Virus record (IMG/VR): IMGVR_UViG_3300021964_010074
Coordinates: 1-25,418 of that record
DNA from: a virus
DNA length: 25,418 nucleotides
Direction: 5' to 3' (one strand)
The notes below the pieces were generated by a model, which was not told the DNA's origin, did no database searches, and was given only the letters and a program-made list of their open reading frames with translations. Each line of letters opens with the position of its first letter. Within the stretch, counting starts at the first letter, position 1. Below are positions 16,786 through 23,225 of this stretch, piece after piece. The translations under genes were made by a program, and so were the position numbers.

Positions 16786-16813
16786 TTAAGTATTTTCCTT
16801 AAGCGCTAACGCT

Positions 16814-16842
16814 ATTATATCGTCAACTCTAGCCTTTGTCAA
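16814..16842 (-). promoter_or_regulatory. Perfect consensus sigma70 promoter on the minus strand
   Basis: Read on the minus strand, TTGACA (16842-16837), exactly 17 bp, then TATAAT (16819-16814): a full consensus match at both boxes with optimal spacing. Transcription would start near 16807 and run leftward, antisense to the small beta-rich gene and uvsW. An AGCG-loop-CGCT hairpin (16802-16813) would lie at or near the 5' end. No minus-strand gene is visible downstream. Confidence 0.6.
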
Positions 16843-16863
16843 CCAGTTTTTTCAGTTGACAAA
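16835..16863. repeat. Inverted repeat spanning both -35 boxes
   Basis: TTTGTCAAC (16835-16843) and GTTGACAAA (16855-16863) are perfect 9-bp inverted arms with an 11-base spacer. Each arm contains a TTGACA box, one for the minus-strand and one for the plus-strand promoter. The symmetry could simply come from back-to-back promoters or could be an operator. Confidence 0.8.
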
Positions 16864-16884
16864 AACAATTTTTAATGTTATATT
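16856..16884 (+). promoter_or_regulatory. Sigma70-type promoter before gene 55
   Basis: Exact TTGACA (16856-16861), 17 bp, TATATT (16879-16884, 5 of 6). Predicted start is near 16891, about 20 bases before the gene 55 start codon. It lets the host polymerase make the late sigma factor. Confidence 0.75.
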
Positions 16885-16910
16885 ATATGAATTAATATGA
16901 GGATACTTAA

Positions 16911-17480
16911 ATGCCACCTAAATCAAGAAATTACGTAAACAACCCAGAATTTTTGCAAGCATTAGTCAACTACAAAAATTTATGTAGTGAGGCTGATGAA
17001 GCGGGAGATGACCACCCTCCCATTCCTAATTACATAGGTCAATGTGTTTTTCAAATTGCTACACGTCTAGCCTCTAAACCTAACTTTTCTGGATACTCTT
17101 ATAAAGATGAAATGATATCAGATGGACTAGAAAATGCTATTCAAGCATTAGGTAACTTTGATCCAGAGAAATCTTCAAACCCATTTGCTTATTTTACACA
17201 AATAATTTGGTATGCTTTTTTACGCAGGATTGATAAAGAGAAAAAGCAATTATACATTAGACATAAAGTTATTGAAAATTCTGTTATCAATGGAACTGCG
17301 GTTGAAAAAGATGATAGAACAAGCGAAGGTGAACCTAATTACATTGACTTAAATAATGAGTATATGAACGATTTTGTGAAAACGTATGAAAATAAACTTG
17401 CTGAAAAGAAGGCAAAGGAAAATGAAAAGAAGGTCGGTCTTGAAAAATTTATGGACGAAGAAGATACAAAAAGCGAGTAA
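16911..17480 (+). CDS. gp55: Late transcription sigma factor (gp55-like)
   Basis: 189 residues, near the 185 of T4 gp55. gp55 is a reduced sigma factor that directs host RNA polymerase to TATAAATA late promoters, working with the sliding clamp. The sigma region 2-like core is at about residues 41-118: YIGQCVFQIATRLASKPNFSG followed by EMISDGLENAIQALGNFDPEK, then NPFAYFTQIIWYAFLRRIDKEKKQ, which is the signature of the family. The C-terminus has a long charged helix and then GLEKFMDEED, which could be the hydrophobic/acidic clamp-binding tail (inference). A GAGG ribosome site precedes the start and a strong sigma70-type promoter lies upstream. The matching late boxes occur elsewhere in this window. 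Confidence 0.94.
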   Translation: MPPKSRNYVNNPEFLQALVNYKNLCSEADEAGDDHPPIPNYIGQCVFQIATRLASKPNFSGYSYKDEMISDGLENAIQALGNFDPEKSSNPFAYFTQIIWYAFLRRIDKEKKQLYIRHKVIENSVINGTAVEKDDRTSEGEPNYIDLNNEYMNDFVKTYENKLAEKKAKENEKKVGLEKFMDEEDTKSE

Positions 17481-17520
17481 GTTAGTTTTTTTATTTTTTC
17501 TGATTAAGGGAATTTTATGG

Positions 17521-17550
17521 TTGACAATACCATTCCTTTTGTATTATTAT
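17521..17550 (+). promoter_or_regulatory. Sigma70-type promoter before the 47/46 genes
   Basis: Exact TTGACA (17521-17526), 18 bp, TATTAT (17545-17550, 5 of 6), in the 84-bp gap after gene 55. It would drive the small gene at 17565 and the downstream 47 and 46 genes. Predicted transcription start is close to the ribosome site, so the leader would be very short. A 15-bp-spaced TATTAT (17542-17547) is an alternative -10. Confidence 0.6.
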
Positions 17551-17564
17551 GAGGTTATACAATA

Positions 17565-17759
17565 ATGTGGGTATTACTATTTTTGACTTTGACTGTTGAT
17601 GGTCCAACGGTCGAAGTTGTGTCAACAAGCGAATCTATGGCTCAATGCTTTGAGGATAGAGAACTTTGGAAAATGGAAGTATATGCTATGATGGATAAGC
17701 CTTATAGTGAACACTTCCCACCTAATACACAGGCAGTATGTGTTCGTAAGGATTTTTAA
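17565..17759 (+). CDS. Small hypothetical protein with hydrophobic N-terminus
   Basis: 64 residues. The N-terminus MWVLLFLTLTV is hydrophobic and short, too short for a sure membrane span; it could act as a signal-like anchor. The rest is acidic with two Cys (about 28 and 59), reading ESMAQCFEDRELWKMEVYA and NTQAVCVRKDF. Similar small proteins with an N-terminal hydrophobic stretch and two Cys are frequent in marine phages, function unknown. GAGG lies ten bases before the start. Its stop overlaps the gene 47 start as TAATG, so it is part of the 47/46 unit. Confidence 0.65.
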   Translation: MWVLLFLTLTVDGPTVEVVSTSESMAQCFEDRELWKMEVYAMMDKPYSEHFPPNTQAVCVRKDF

Positions 17760-18826
17760 TGAAAATAGCGATTGTGAACGATACCCATTGGGGTGTACGG
17801 AATGACAATAAGGCACTTGCCGACTACCAAAAACAATTCTGGGAAGAGATCTTCTTTCCTTATCTCAAAGAAAACAACATCAAAACTATCTTTCACTTAG
17901 GTGATGTTGTTGACCGCAGAAAGTATATCAACTTTGTAACCGCAAAGCGACTCGAAGATGAGTTCATTCGACCTTGTGTTGATAATGATATTGATTTGTA
18001 TATGGTCGCTGGTAACCATGATACATTCTTTAAGAATACAAACGAAGTTAATGCATTAAGACAACTATATGGGTCCTCCTCGTACAGTAACATGCATCTG
18101 TATTGGGATGAACCTGTTGAGTTAAATATCGATGGATGTGATATAATGCTTTCACCATGGATTTGTCCGGAAAACTATGACAAGTCAATGGAAGCGTTTA
18201 AAAATACAAAAGCTCAAATCCTTATGGGTCATTTTGAAATTACAGGTTTTGAGATGGATAAAGGTCATATTTGTTCTAACGGTATGGACAAAAATATATT
18301 TAGTAAATTTGATGCAGTTTATTCTGGGCACTTCCATCAACCTTCATCTCACGGCAATATCACATATCTAGGTGCTCAGTTTGAAATGACTTGGGCAGAT
18401 TATGACCAAAAGCGTGGGTTTTCTGTATTTGATACACAAACCCGTGAAATGGAATATATCCAAAATCCTTTACACATTTTCCATAAAGTTTGGTATGATG
18501 ATACAGAAATGACTATTGAAGATGTTGCTAATCTGGACACCTCTCAATTAACTAATACTTACATTAAGGTTATTGTTTCGAACAAAGACAATCCTTATAT
18601 ATTTGATTTGTTCCTTGATAGGTTGACACAATCGGGTGCAACAGACATTAAGGTCGTTGATGACCATATGAATATGGATATTATTGATGAAGAAGAATTG
18701 GTTGATGAAGCACAAGATACAATGACTATTCTAAAAAACTATATTGAACAATTAGAAGTTAAAGCGGATAAGAAAAAAGTTGAAACATTTGTTTCTGAGT
18801 TATATCAGGAGGCTATAAACCTGTGA
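17759..18826 (+). CDS. gp47: Recombination endonuclease subunit, SbcD/Mre11-like (gp47)
   Basis: 355 residues, near the 339 of T4 gp47. It is the nuclease subunit of the Mre11-Rad50-type complex that resects DNA ends for recombination-dependent replication. The calcineurin-type phosphoesterase motifs are in order: VNDTHWG (residues 6-12), HLGDVVDRR (46-54), AGNHDTF (84-90), MGHFEITG and SGHFHQPSSHG, which carry the two-metal ligands. The C-terminal 100 residues are the cap and gp46-binding part with a helical tail. The start overlaps the previous stop by one base, and the stop overlaps the gp46 GTG start by four bases, so the two subunits are translationally coupled. Confidence 0.96.
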   Translation: MKIAIVNDTHWGVRNDNKALADYQKQFWEEIFFPYLKENNIKTIFHLGDVVDRRKYINFVTAKRLEDEFIRPCVDNDIDLYMVAGNHDTFFKNTNEVNALRQLYGSSSYSNMHLYWDEPVELNIDGCDIMLSPWICPENYDKSMEAFKNTKAQILMGHFEITGFEMDKGHICSNGMDKNIFSKFDAVYSGHFHQPSSHGNITYLGAQFEMTWADYDQKRGFSVFDTQTREMEYIQNPLHIFHKVWYDDTEMTIEDVANLDTSQLTNTYIKVIVSNKDNPYIFDLFLDRLTQSGATDIKVVDDHMNMDIIDEEELVDEAQDTMTILKNYIEQLEVKADKKKVETFVSELYQEAINL

Positions 18827-20532
18827 TACACTTTCAATATGTTAAGTATAAGAACATTCTTTCAACAGGAAATGTTTTTACACAAATTGACTTAGATAAG
18901 AATAAATCTACACTTATTGTAGGTGAAAATGGTGCGGGTAAATCAACTATGCTTGATGCTATTTGTTTTGCTCTTTATGGTAAGCCATTTAGAAAAGTTA
19001 ATAAACCACAATTAATGAACTCAATCAACAATAAAGAATTACATGTTGAAGTTGCATTTAAGACGGGTGGGAAAGCATATGTTATTAAGCGAGGTATCAA
19101 ACCTGACCTGTTTGAAGTTTGGCGAAATAATGAATTAATTAATCAAGATGCAGCAGCCCGTGATTATCAAACTTATCTTGAGGAACATATTCTTAAGATG
19201 AATTTAAAATCATTCGGACAGGTTGTTGTGTTAGGATCTAGTACGTTTGTTCCTTTTATGCAACTCCCTGCTCAGCAGCGGAGAGATATTATTGAGGATC
19301 TTCTTGACATTCAAATTTTTTCAACTATGAATGTATTGCTAAAAGATCACGCTTCAAATAACAAAACACTAATCAACGATATAAAACACGATATAGATAT
19401 GCTTGAGCATAAAATAGAATCTGCAAAAGAGCATAATGAATCTATTAAAAAAATAAAAGAAGTTGAAGTATCGAAGCTGAAAACAAAACTTAAAGAGCAG
19501 ATTGCGTACATCGAAGATGAACAATCCAAAATTGATGAGTTGATGCAATCTGTAACAGCTCTTACAAATTCAATAGCGGACAAACAATCAGTAAAAGATA
19601 AAATTCAAGACATAAAGGACGCTGACCGTGAACTTTCTAACCGACTTAAATCTTTACAAAAGGATATTGCCTTCTACACCGACCACGACAACTGTCCAAC
19701 CTGTAAGCAAGGCATCGAACACGAATTTAAATCACAAACAATCGAAGAATCAACAACAAAGTCAGCTGAAATCGAAACAGAAAGAAAAGAGCTCAAAGAT
19801 AGACAAGTGGGCTTAGAAACTCGTGTAGGAGAAATTGATGAAGTTGAACTGAAAATTTCATCAACAAACTTAGAGATGTCTGAACACAATGCAAACTATA
19901 AACTTGCTATGAAAACGTGTAAAGGTATTAAGAAAGAGTTAGAACAGGCAGAAAAAGAAGTCGAAGAAATTGATAATACTAAGATTCAAGAATTGTCACT
20001 TGAGTTATTAACTAGACATGATGAGCAAACTATTGCCTTTGAGCAGAAAGAAATTATAACCGTTGCCGCAAACATCTTAAAGGATGGCGGCATCAAAACA
20101 CGTATTATTAAGCAGTATATTCCTGTTATGAATAAATTGATTAATAAGTATCTTGCATCGATGGATTTCTTTGTTGATTTTCAACTTGATGAAAATTTTG
20201 GGGAGACAATCAAGTCAAGGTTCCGTGATACGTTTTCTTATGCATCGTTTTCAGAAGGTGAAAAATTACGTATCGACCTATCCTTATTGTTTACTTGGCG
20301 TGCAGTTGCTAAGTTAAGAAATTCTGTATCAACTAATTTGTTGATTATGGATGAAATTATGGATAGCTCTTTGGACAACGCAGGAACAGAAGAATTCTTA
20401 AAGATTATTAATGAAATTACAAGTGATTCTAATGTGTTCATTATCAGTCATAAGGGTGACCAACTGTTTGACAAATTTGATAATGTCATTAGATTTGAAA
20501 AAGTTAAAAACTTCTCAAGGATAGCAACATGA
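18823..20532 (+). CDS. gp46: Recombination endonuclease subunit, SbcC/Rad50-like (gp46)
   Basis: 569 residues, near T4 gp46 (560). It is the ATPase subunit that partners gp47. It starts with GTG at 18823 in a GTGA overlap, preceded by an AGGAGG site. Walker A is VGENGAGKST (33-42). A coiled coil runs from about 165 to 430, with a zinc-hook CPTC at residues 291-294 at its tip. The ABC signature is FSEGEKLRIDLSL (from 476) and Walker B LLIMDEIMD (from about 506), followed by FIISHKG with the switch His. All catalytic elements of the SMC/Rad50 family are present and no truncation is seen. Confidence 0.96.
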   Translation: MIHFQYVKYKNILSTGNVFTQIDLDKNKSTLIVGENGAGKSTMLDAICFALYGKPFRKVNKPQLMNSINNKELHVEVAFKTGGKAYVIKRGIKPDLFEVWRNNELINQDAAARDYQTYLEEHILKMNLKSFGQVVVLGSSTFVPFMQLPAQQRRDIIEDLLDIQIFSTMNVLLKDHASNNKTLINDIKHDIDMLEHKIESAKEHNESIKKIKEVEVSKLKTKLKEQIAYIEDEQSKIDELMQSVTALTNSIADKQSVKDKIQDIKDADRELSNRLKSLQKDIAFYTDHDNCPTCKQGIEHEFKSQTIEESTTKSAEIETERKELKDRQVGLETRVGEIDEVELKISSTNLEMSEHNANYKLAMKTCKGIKKELEQAEKEVEEIDNTKIQELSLELLTRHDEQTIAFEQKEIITVAANILKDGGIKTRIIKQYIPVMNKLINKYLASMDFFVDFQLDENFGETIKSRFRDTFSYASFSEGEKLRIDLSLLFTWRAVAKLRNSVSTNLLIMDEIMDSSLDNAGTEEFLKIINEITSDSNVFIISHKGDQLFDKFDNVIRFEKVKNFSRIAT

Positions 20533-20696
20533 CAAATGAAGATAGAATTAGTTTTTTGCAAGAAAAGCATGCACACCTAGACGATGTTATTCATGTATTA
20601 GAAGCAGAAAATGCTCCGGATGAAATCGTCACTCAAAGAAAAAAAGAAAAGTTGCATATCAAGGATGAGATTGAAAAATTGAAAAAAGAGCTATGA
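20529..20696 (+). CDS. YdcH/DUF465-like small coiled-coil protein
   Basis: 55 residues, overlapping both neighbours as ATGA (gp46 stop before, HAD gene start after). The layout RISFLQEKHAHLDDVIHVLE, a short acidic turn, then KKEKLHIKDEIEKLKKEL follows the DUF465/YdcH pattern: two helices, a conserved 'H..Ld..I..LE' and a 'KKxKLxLKDEI' end. Function of that bacterial family is unclear. The tight four-base overlaps on both sides and the family-like pattern make it a real gene. It is too short for a 60-residue ORF cutoff. Confidence 0.75.
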   Translation: MTNEDRISFLQEKHAHLDDVIHVLEAENAPDEIVTQRKKEKLHIKDEIEKLKKEL

Positions 20697-21397
20697 GTAA
20701 GAAATTTATTTTTGATGTTGATGGTACGTTAACACCCAGCAGAAAACCAATGGACCTAGAATTTAAAGAGTGGTTCAATCAATTTCAACTGTACTATGAT
20801 ACTTATTTGGTTACAGGTTCTGATAAAGCTAAGACAGTAGAGCAACTAGGTGAGGATACTTATAATCTATTCAACACCTGTTACCAATGTCAAGGTAATG
20901 ATGTTTGGATTGGCGAACAAAATATAAGAACAAGTGAAATTGAAATTCCAGAACAAATGCAAATTATATTTGATGAGTTTTTAAAAGATTCACAGTTTAA
21001 AATAAGGACAGGAAATCATATTGAAATTAGGCCAGGGTTAGTTAATTTTTCAATTGTGGGCCGTAATGCTAATCTAGAAGAAAGGTATAGATATATTAAG
21101 TGGGATGAAAGGACAAATGAAAGAGATTTAATAGCAAAAATGATATGTGAGGCACTCCCTATGTGGGATGTTAAGATTGCAGGTGAAACGGGAATTGATA
21201 TAGTTCCTTATGGAAAAGATAAAAGTCAAATTTTAAAAGACTTTACACTAGAAGATAAAATTGTTTTCTTTGGAGATGATACACAACCTGGCGGAAATGA
21301 CTACGAAATCGCAACATCTGTTATTGCAAGAGGAGATATTTCAGTACCAGTTGATGATTGGAAAGAAACATGGGAAATGTTAAAAATTTTAAACTAG
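20693..21397 (+). CDS. Phosphomannomutase-like HAD phosphatase
   Basis: 234 residues. HAD motif I is FDVDGTLTPS with the nucleophile Asp8 and acid/base Asp10. The segment HIEIRPGLVNFSIVGRNANL is typical of the eukaryotic-type phosphomannomutase branch of the HAD family, whose cap domain carries a comparable 'RxGxxNxSPxGR' motif. Motif IV is FFGDDTQPGGNDYEIA near the end. These enzymes convert mannose-6-phosphate to mannose-1-phosphate, or act as sugar phosphatases. A cytidylyltransferase gene follows after 13 bases, so the pair could build an activated sugar or polyol. The start overlaps the YdcH-like stop as ATGA. Family placement is fairly sure, substrate is not. Confidence 0.85.
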   Translation: MSKKFIFDVDGTLTPSRKPMDLEFKEWFNQFQLYYDTYLVTGSDKAKTVEQLGEDTYNLFNTCYQCQGNDVWIGEQNIRTSEIEIPEQMQIIFDEFLKDSQFKIRTGNHIEIRPGLVNFSIVGRNANLEERYRYIKWDERTNERDLIAKMICEALPMWDVKIAGETGIDIVPYGKDKSQILKDFTLEDKIVFFGDDTQPGGNDYEIATSVIARGDISVPVDDWKETWEMLKILN

Positions 21398-21410
21398 AGG
21401 GTATAGTATT

Positions 21411-21818
21411 ATGAAAGTAGGTTTTACGGCATCTGCTTTTGACTTGTTACATTCTGGTCATGTAGCAATGTTACGTGAAGCAAAGTCACAATGTGACTAT
21501 TTGATTTGTGGTTTACAAATTGACCCATCAATTGATAGATCCGAGAAGAATAAACCTGTTCAATCAATTGTTGAAAGATACGTCCAACTAACAGGAGTTA
21601 AGTATGTAGATGAAATTATTCCATATTTAACTGAAAAAGATTTGCTAGACATCTTGACATTACACAAAATTGATGTTAGAATACTAGGTAATGAATATAA
21701 AGATCAAAACTTTACGGGCAGAGAGGTGTGCGAAAGTTTAGGTATAGATCTGTATTTCAATTCAAGAAATCACAGATTTTCAACAAGCGATTTGAGAGCT
21801 AGAATCTCAAATGTATAA
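21411..21818 (+). CDS. Cytidylyltransferase-family nucleotidyltransferase (TagD-like)
   Basis: 135 residues, the usual size for glycerol-3-phosphate cytidylyltransferase (TagD). Motifs: GFTASAFDLLHSGHVAML with HSGH (residues 14-17), the RYVQLTGVKYVDEIIPY segment, GNEYKDQNFTGREV, and the C-terminal FSTSDLRARI, which corresponds to the family's ISTTxL[RK]. These enzymes join CTP (or ATP in related enzymes) with a phosphorylated polyol or sugar and release pyrophosphate. The substrate could be glycerol-3-phosphate, ribitol-5-phosphate or a sugar phosphate. It follows the phosphomannomutase-like gene, and its stop lies inside the late box before queD. Confidence 0.85.
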   Translation: MKVGFTASAFDLLHSGHVAMLREAKSQCDYLICGLQIDPSIDRSEKNKPVQSIVERYVQLTGVKYVDEIIPYLTEKDLLDILTLHKIDVRILGNEYKDQNFTGREVCESLGIDLYFNSRNHRFSTSDLRARISNV

Positions 21819-21821
21819 ATA
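21814..21821 (+). promoter_or_regulatory. Candidate T4-type late promoter before queD
   Basis: Exact TATAAATA overlapping the stop codon of the cytidylyltransferase gene, 44 bases before the queD start. Because the octamer is expected several times by chance in this AT-rich window, support is weaker here than before structural genes. Confidence 0.5.
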
Positions 21822-21826
21822 ATGGT

Positions 21827-21844
21827 ACGGTGCCCTTCCACCGT
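21827..21844 (+). other. Leader hairpin before queD
   Basis: ACGGTG (21827-21832) and CACCGT (21839-21844) form a 6-bp stem with a CCCTTC loop. If the late box upstream is used, transcription starts near 21828, so the hairpin would sit at the very 5' end of the queD mRNA, about 12 bases before the TAGGAG ribosome site. It may protect the mRNA or be regulatory. Confidence 0.6.
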
Positions 21845-21864
21845 CAACTAACTAGGAGATAGAT

Positions 21865-22335
21865 ATGGCATTTTATTCGACAAAAACATACGGTAACGAC
21901 CGTGGTCTTTCTTGCTGCTTCAGACAGTGGCGTTCCACACATTCTCATTGCTCACTTCTTCACGGGTATTCACTCGGATTCAAATTGATATTTGAATGTG
22001 ATACTCTAGACGAAAGAAATTGGGTAATGGATTTTGGCGGATTGAAAGAATTTAAAAATTGGTTAGAGGACAACTTTGACCATACTCTTGTTATAGCACA
22101 AGATGATCCGAAGCGTGAATACCTTATGACTTTAGGACCACAAACAGGTCTTGCAAAAGTTAAGGTTCTTCCTGCCGTTGGTGCAGAACGATTTGCAGAA
22201 TTAGCATTTAATAAAATGCAAAGTATTATTGATGAGCAAGTCGCAAACGGTACAGCACTTAATCCAACTGTAAGAGTTTTAAGCGTTGAATGTTTTGAAC
22301 ATGGCGCAAACTCAGCAATTTACCAGAGAGATTAA
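21865..22335 (+). CDS. queD: 6-carboxytetrahydropterin synthase (QueD-like), variant zinc site
   Basis: 156 residues. QueD turns 7,8-dihydroneopterin triphosphate, the product of FolE, into 6-carboxytetrahydropterin, the substrate of QueE. The order of family features is CCFRQWRSTHSHCSLLHGY (residues 17-35) with catalytic Cys29, WVMDFGGLK (53-61), NFDHTLV with Asp72-His73, and SVECFEHGANSAIY with Glu142. In the usual enzyme zinc is held by three His, two of them in LHGH. Here LHGY replaces LHGH, and the first AH element is replaced by CCF; His26 and His28 in THSHC may take over. I recall similar LHGY forms in other marine T4-like phages. An AGGAG site precedes the start. The gene heads the queD-queE-folE unit. 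Confidence 0.88.
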   Translation: MAFYSTKTYGNDRGLSCCFRQWRSTHSHCSLLHGYSLGFKLIFECDTLDERNWVMDFGGLKEFKNWLEDNFDHTLVIAQDDPKREYLMTLGPQTGLAKVKVLPAVGAERFAELAFNKMQSIIDEQVANGTALNPTVRVLSVECFEHGANSAIYQRD

Positions 22336-22336
22336 A

Positions 22337-23224
22337 ATGGAAAAAGAATACGCTTATTCAGAAATCTTTTACTCTATGCAAGGTGAAGGCAAATACACAG
22401 GCGAACCAACTGCATGGTTGCGATTCTTCTTGTGCAATCTACAATGTGATGGGTTTGGTCAAAAAGATCCTACGAAACCAGAAACATACGAACTCCCTTA
22501 TCAAGATATTGTTGCGACAGATTACGACCGTATTGAAGACCTTCCTGTCTTTGCATATGGTTGTGACTCATCGTATTCGTGGTCAAAGAAGTTCAAACAT
22601 CTTCAGCATAAATCAACACCTGCCGTTATTGCTGAACGAATCTTAGATACTATTCCTAATCGCAGATTTGACAACAATATCCATATGTGCTTTACTGGTG
22701 GTGAACCTTTGATGAAACATGCTCAAGAAGCATCTGTTGGTGTTATGCAACACTTTACAGATATAGGGCAAATGGTTCCTTCTGTAACATATGAAACAAA
22801 CGGAACACAACCTTTGACAGAGCAGTTCCTTGCATATTGGGAAGATGATCCGTACACTGAACTATTCTTTTCTATTAGTCCTAAGTTATGGACGGTTGCT
22901 GGTGAGCGTAGAGAAAGGGCAATTAAGCCAGGTGTAGTGGCAGAATACTCTAATCTATGCCCAGAGTCGGGTCAACTTAAGTTTGTGTGTAATGGCACAG
23001 ATGATGCTTGGAAAGAAATTGAAGAAGTGGTTGACATGTACCGGTCAGTTGGTGTAGAATACCCTGTATGGATAATGCCAATTGGTGGTACCATTGAAGG
23101 TCAAAAAGGCGAGATTGACGGACACCCACCTGCACATGTTATTGCAGATGAAGCATTGGCAAGAGGATACAGAGTAGCTGCTCGAGTGCATGCTTATCTC
23201 TGGGAAAACATTATTGGTAAGTAA
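22337..23224 (+). CDS. queE: 7-carboxy-7-deazaguanine synthase (QueE-like radical SAM)
   Basis: 295 residues from ATG 22337, one base after the queD stop; a longer reading from 22286 lies inside queD and has no ribosome site. QueE uses S-adenosylmethionine to contract 6-carboxytetrahydropterin to 7-carboxy-7-deazaguanine (CDG). Signs: IFYSMQGEGKYTGEPTAWLR at the N-terminus (the 'QGEG' and 'G.P..FvR' QueE entry), FLCNLQCDGFG, GCDSSYSW, FTGGEPLM (119-126), YETNGTQPL, and FSISPKLW. Cys33, Cys37 and Cys76 would bind the iron-sulfur cluster as CX3CX38C. In ordinary QueE the third Cys follows within 2-3 residues of the second, so about 36 residues are inserted. After the barrel, KFVCNGTDDAW and VWIMPIGGT follow. 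Confidence 0.93.
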   Translation: MEKEYAYSEIFYSMQGEGKYTGEPTAWLRFFLCNLQCDGFGQKDPTKPETYELPYQDIVATDYDRIEDLPVFAYGCDSSYSWSKKFKHLQHKSTPAVIAERILDTIPNRRFDNNIHMCFTGGEPLMKHAQEASVGVMQHFTDIGQMVPSVTYETNGTQPLTEQFLAYWEDDPYTELFFSISPKLWTVAGERRERAIKPGVVAEYSNLCPESGQLKFVCNGTDDAWKEIEEVVDMYRSVGVEYPVWIMPIGGTIEGQKGEIDGHPPAHVIADEALARGYRVAARVHAYLWENIIGK

Positions 23225-23225
23225 C

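Noticed and set aside
16802-16813. AGCG/CGCT hairpin as a terminator for uvsW-side transcription
   Set aside because: The stem is only 4 bp and no T-run follows on either strand, so it is not a convincing terminator.
17482-17500. T-rich tract after gene 55 as a terminator
   Set aside because: No stable stem precedes the T-run, so an intrinsic terminator is not supported.
21826-21858. preQ1-type riboswitch in the queD leader
   Set aside because: There is a hairpin and an AACTAACTAGG tail, but the loop is only six bases and lacks the C-rich/CUA loop and A-rich tail of class I preQ1 aptamers. The match is too poor to claim.
22286-22336. Upstream ATG for queE inside queD
   Set aside because: No ribosome site, and the QueE N-terminus aligns best from ATG 22337.
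23190-23225. Upstream ATG for folE inside queE
   Set aside because: It would overlap the conserved end of queE; ATG 23226 follows the queE stop by one base.
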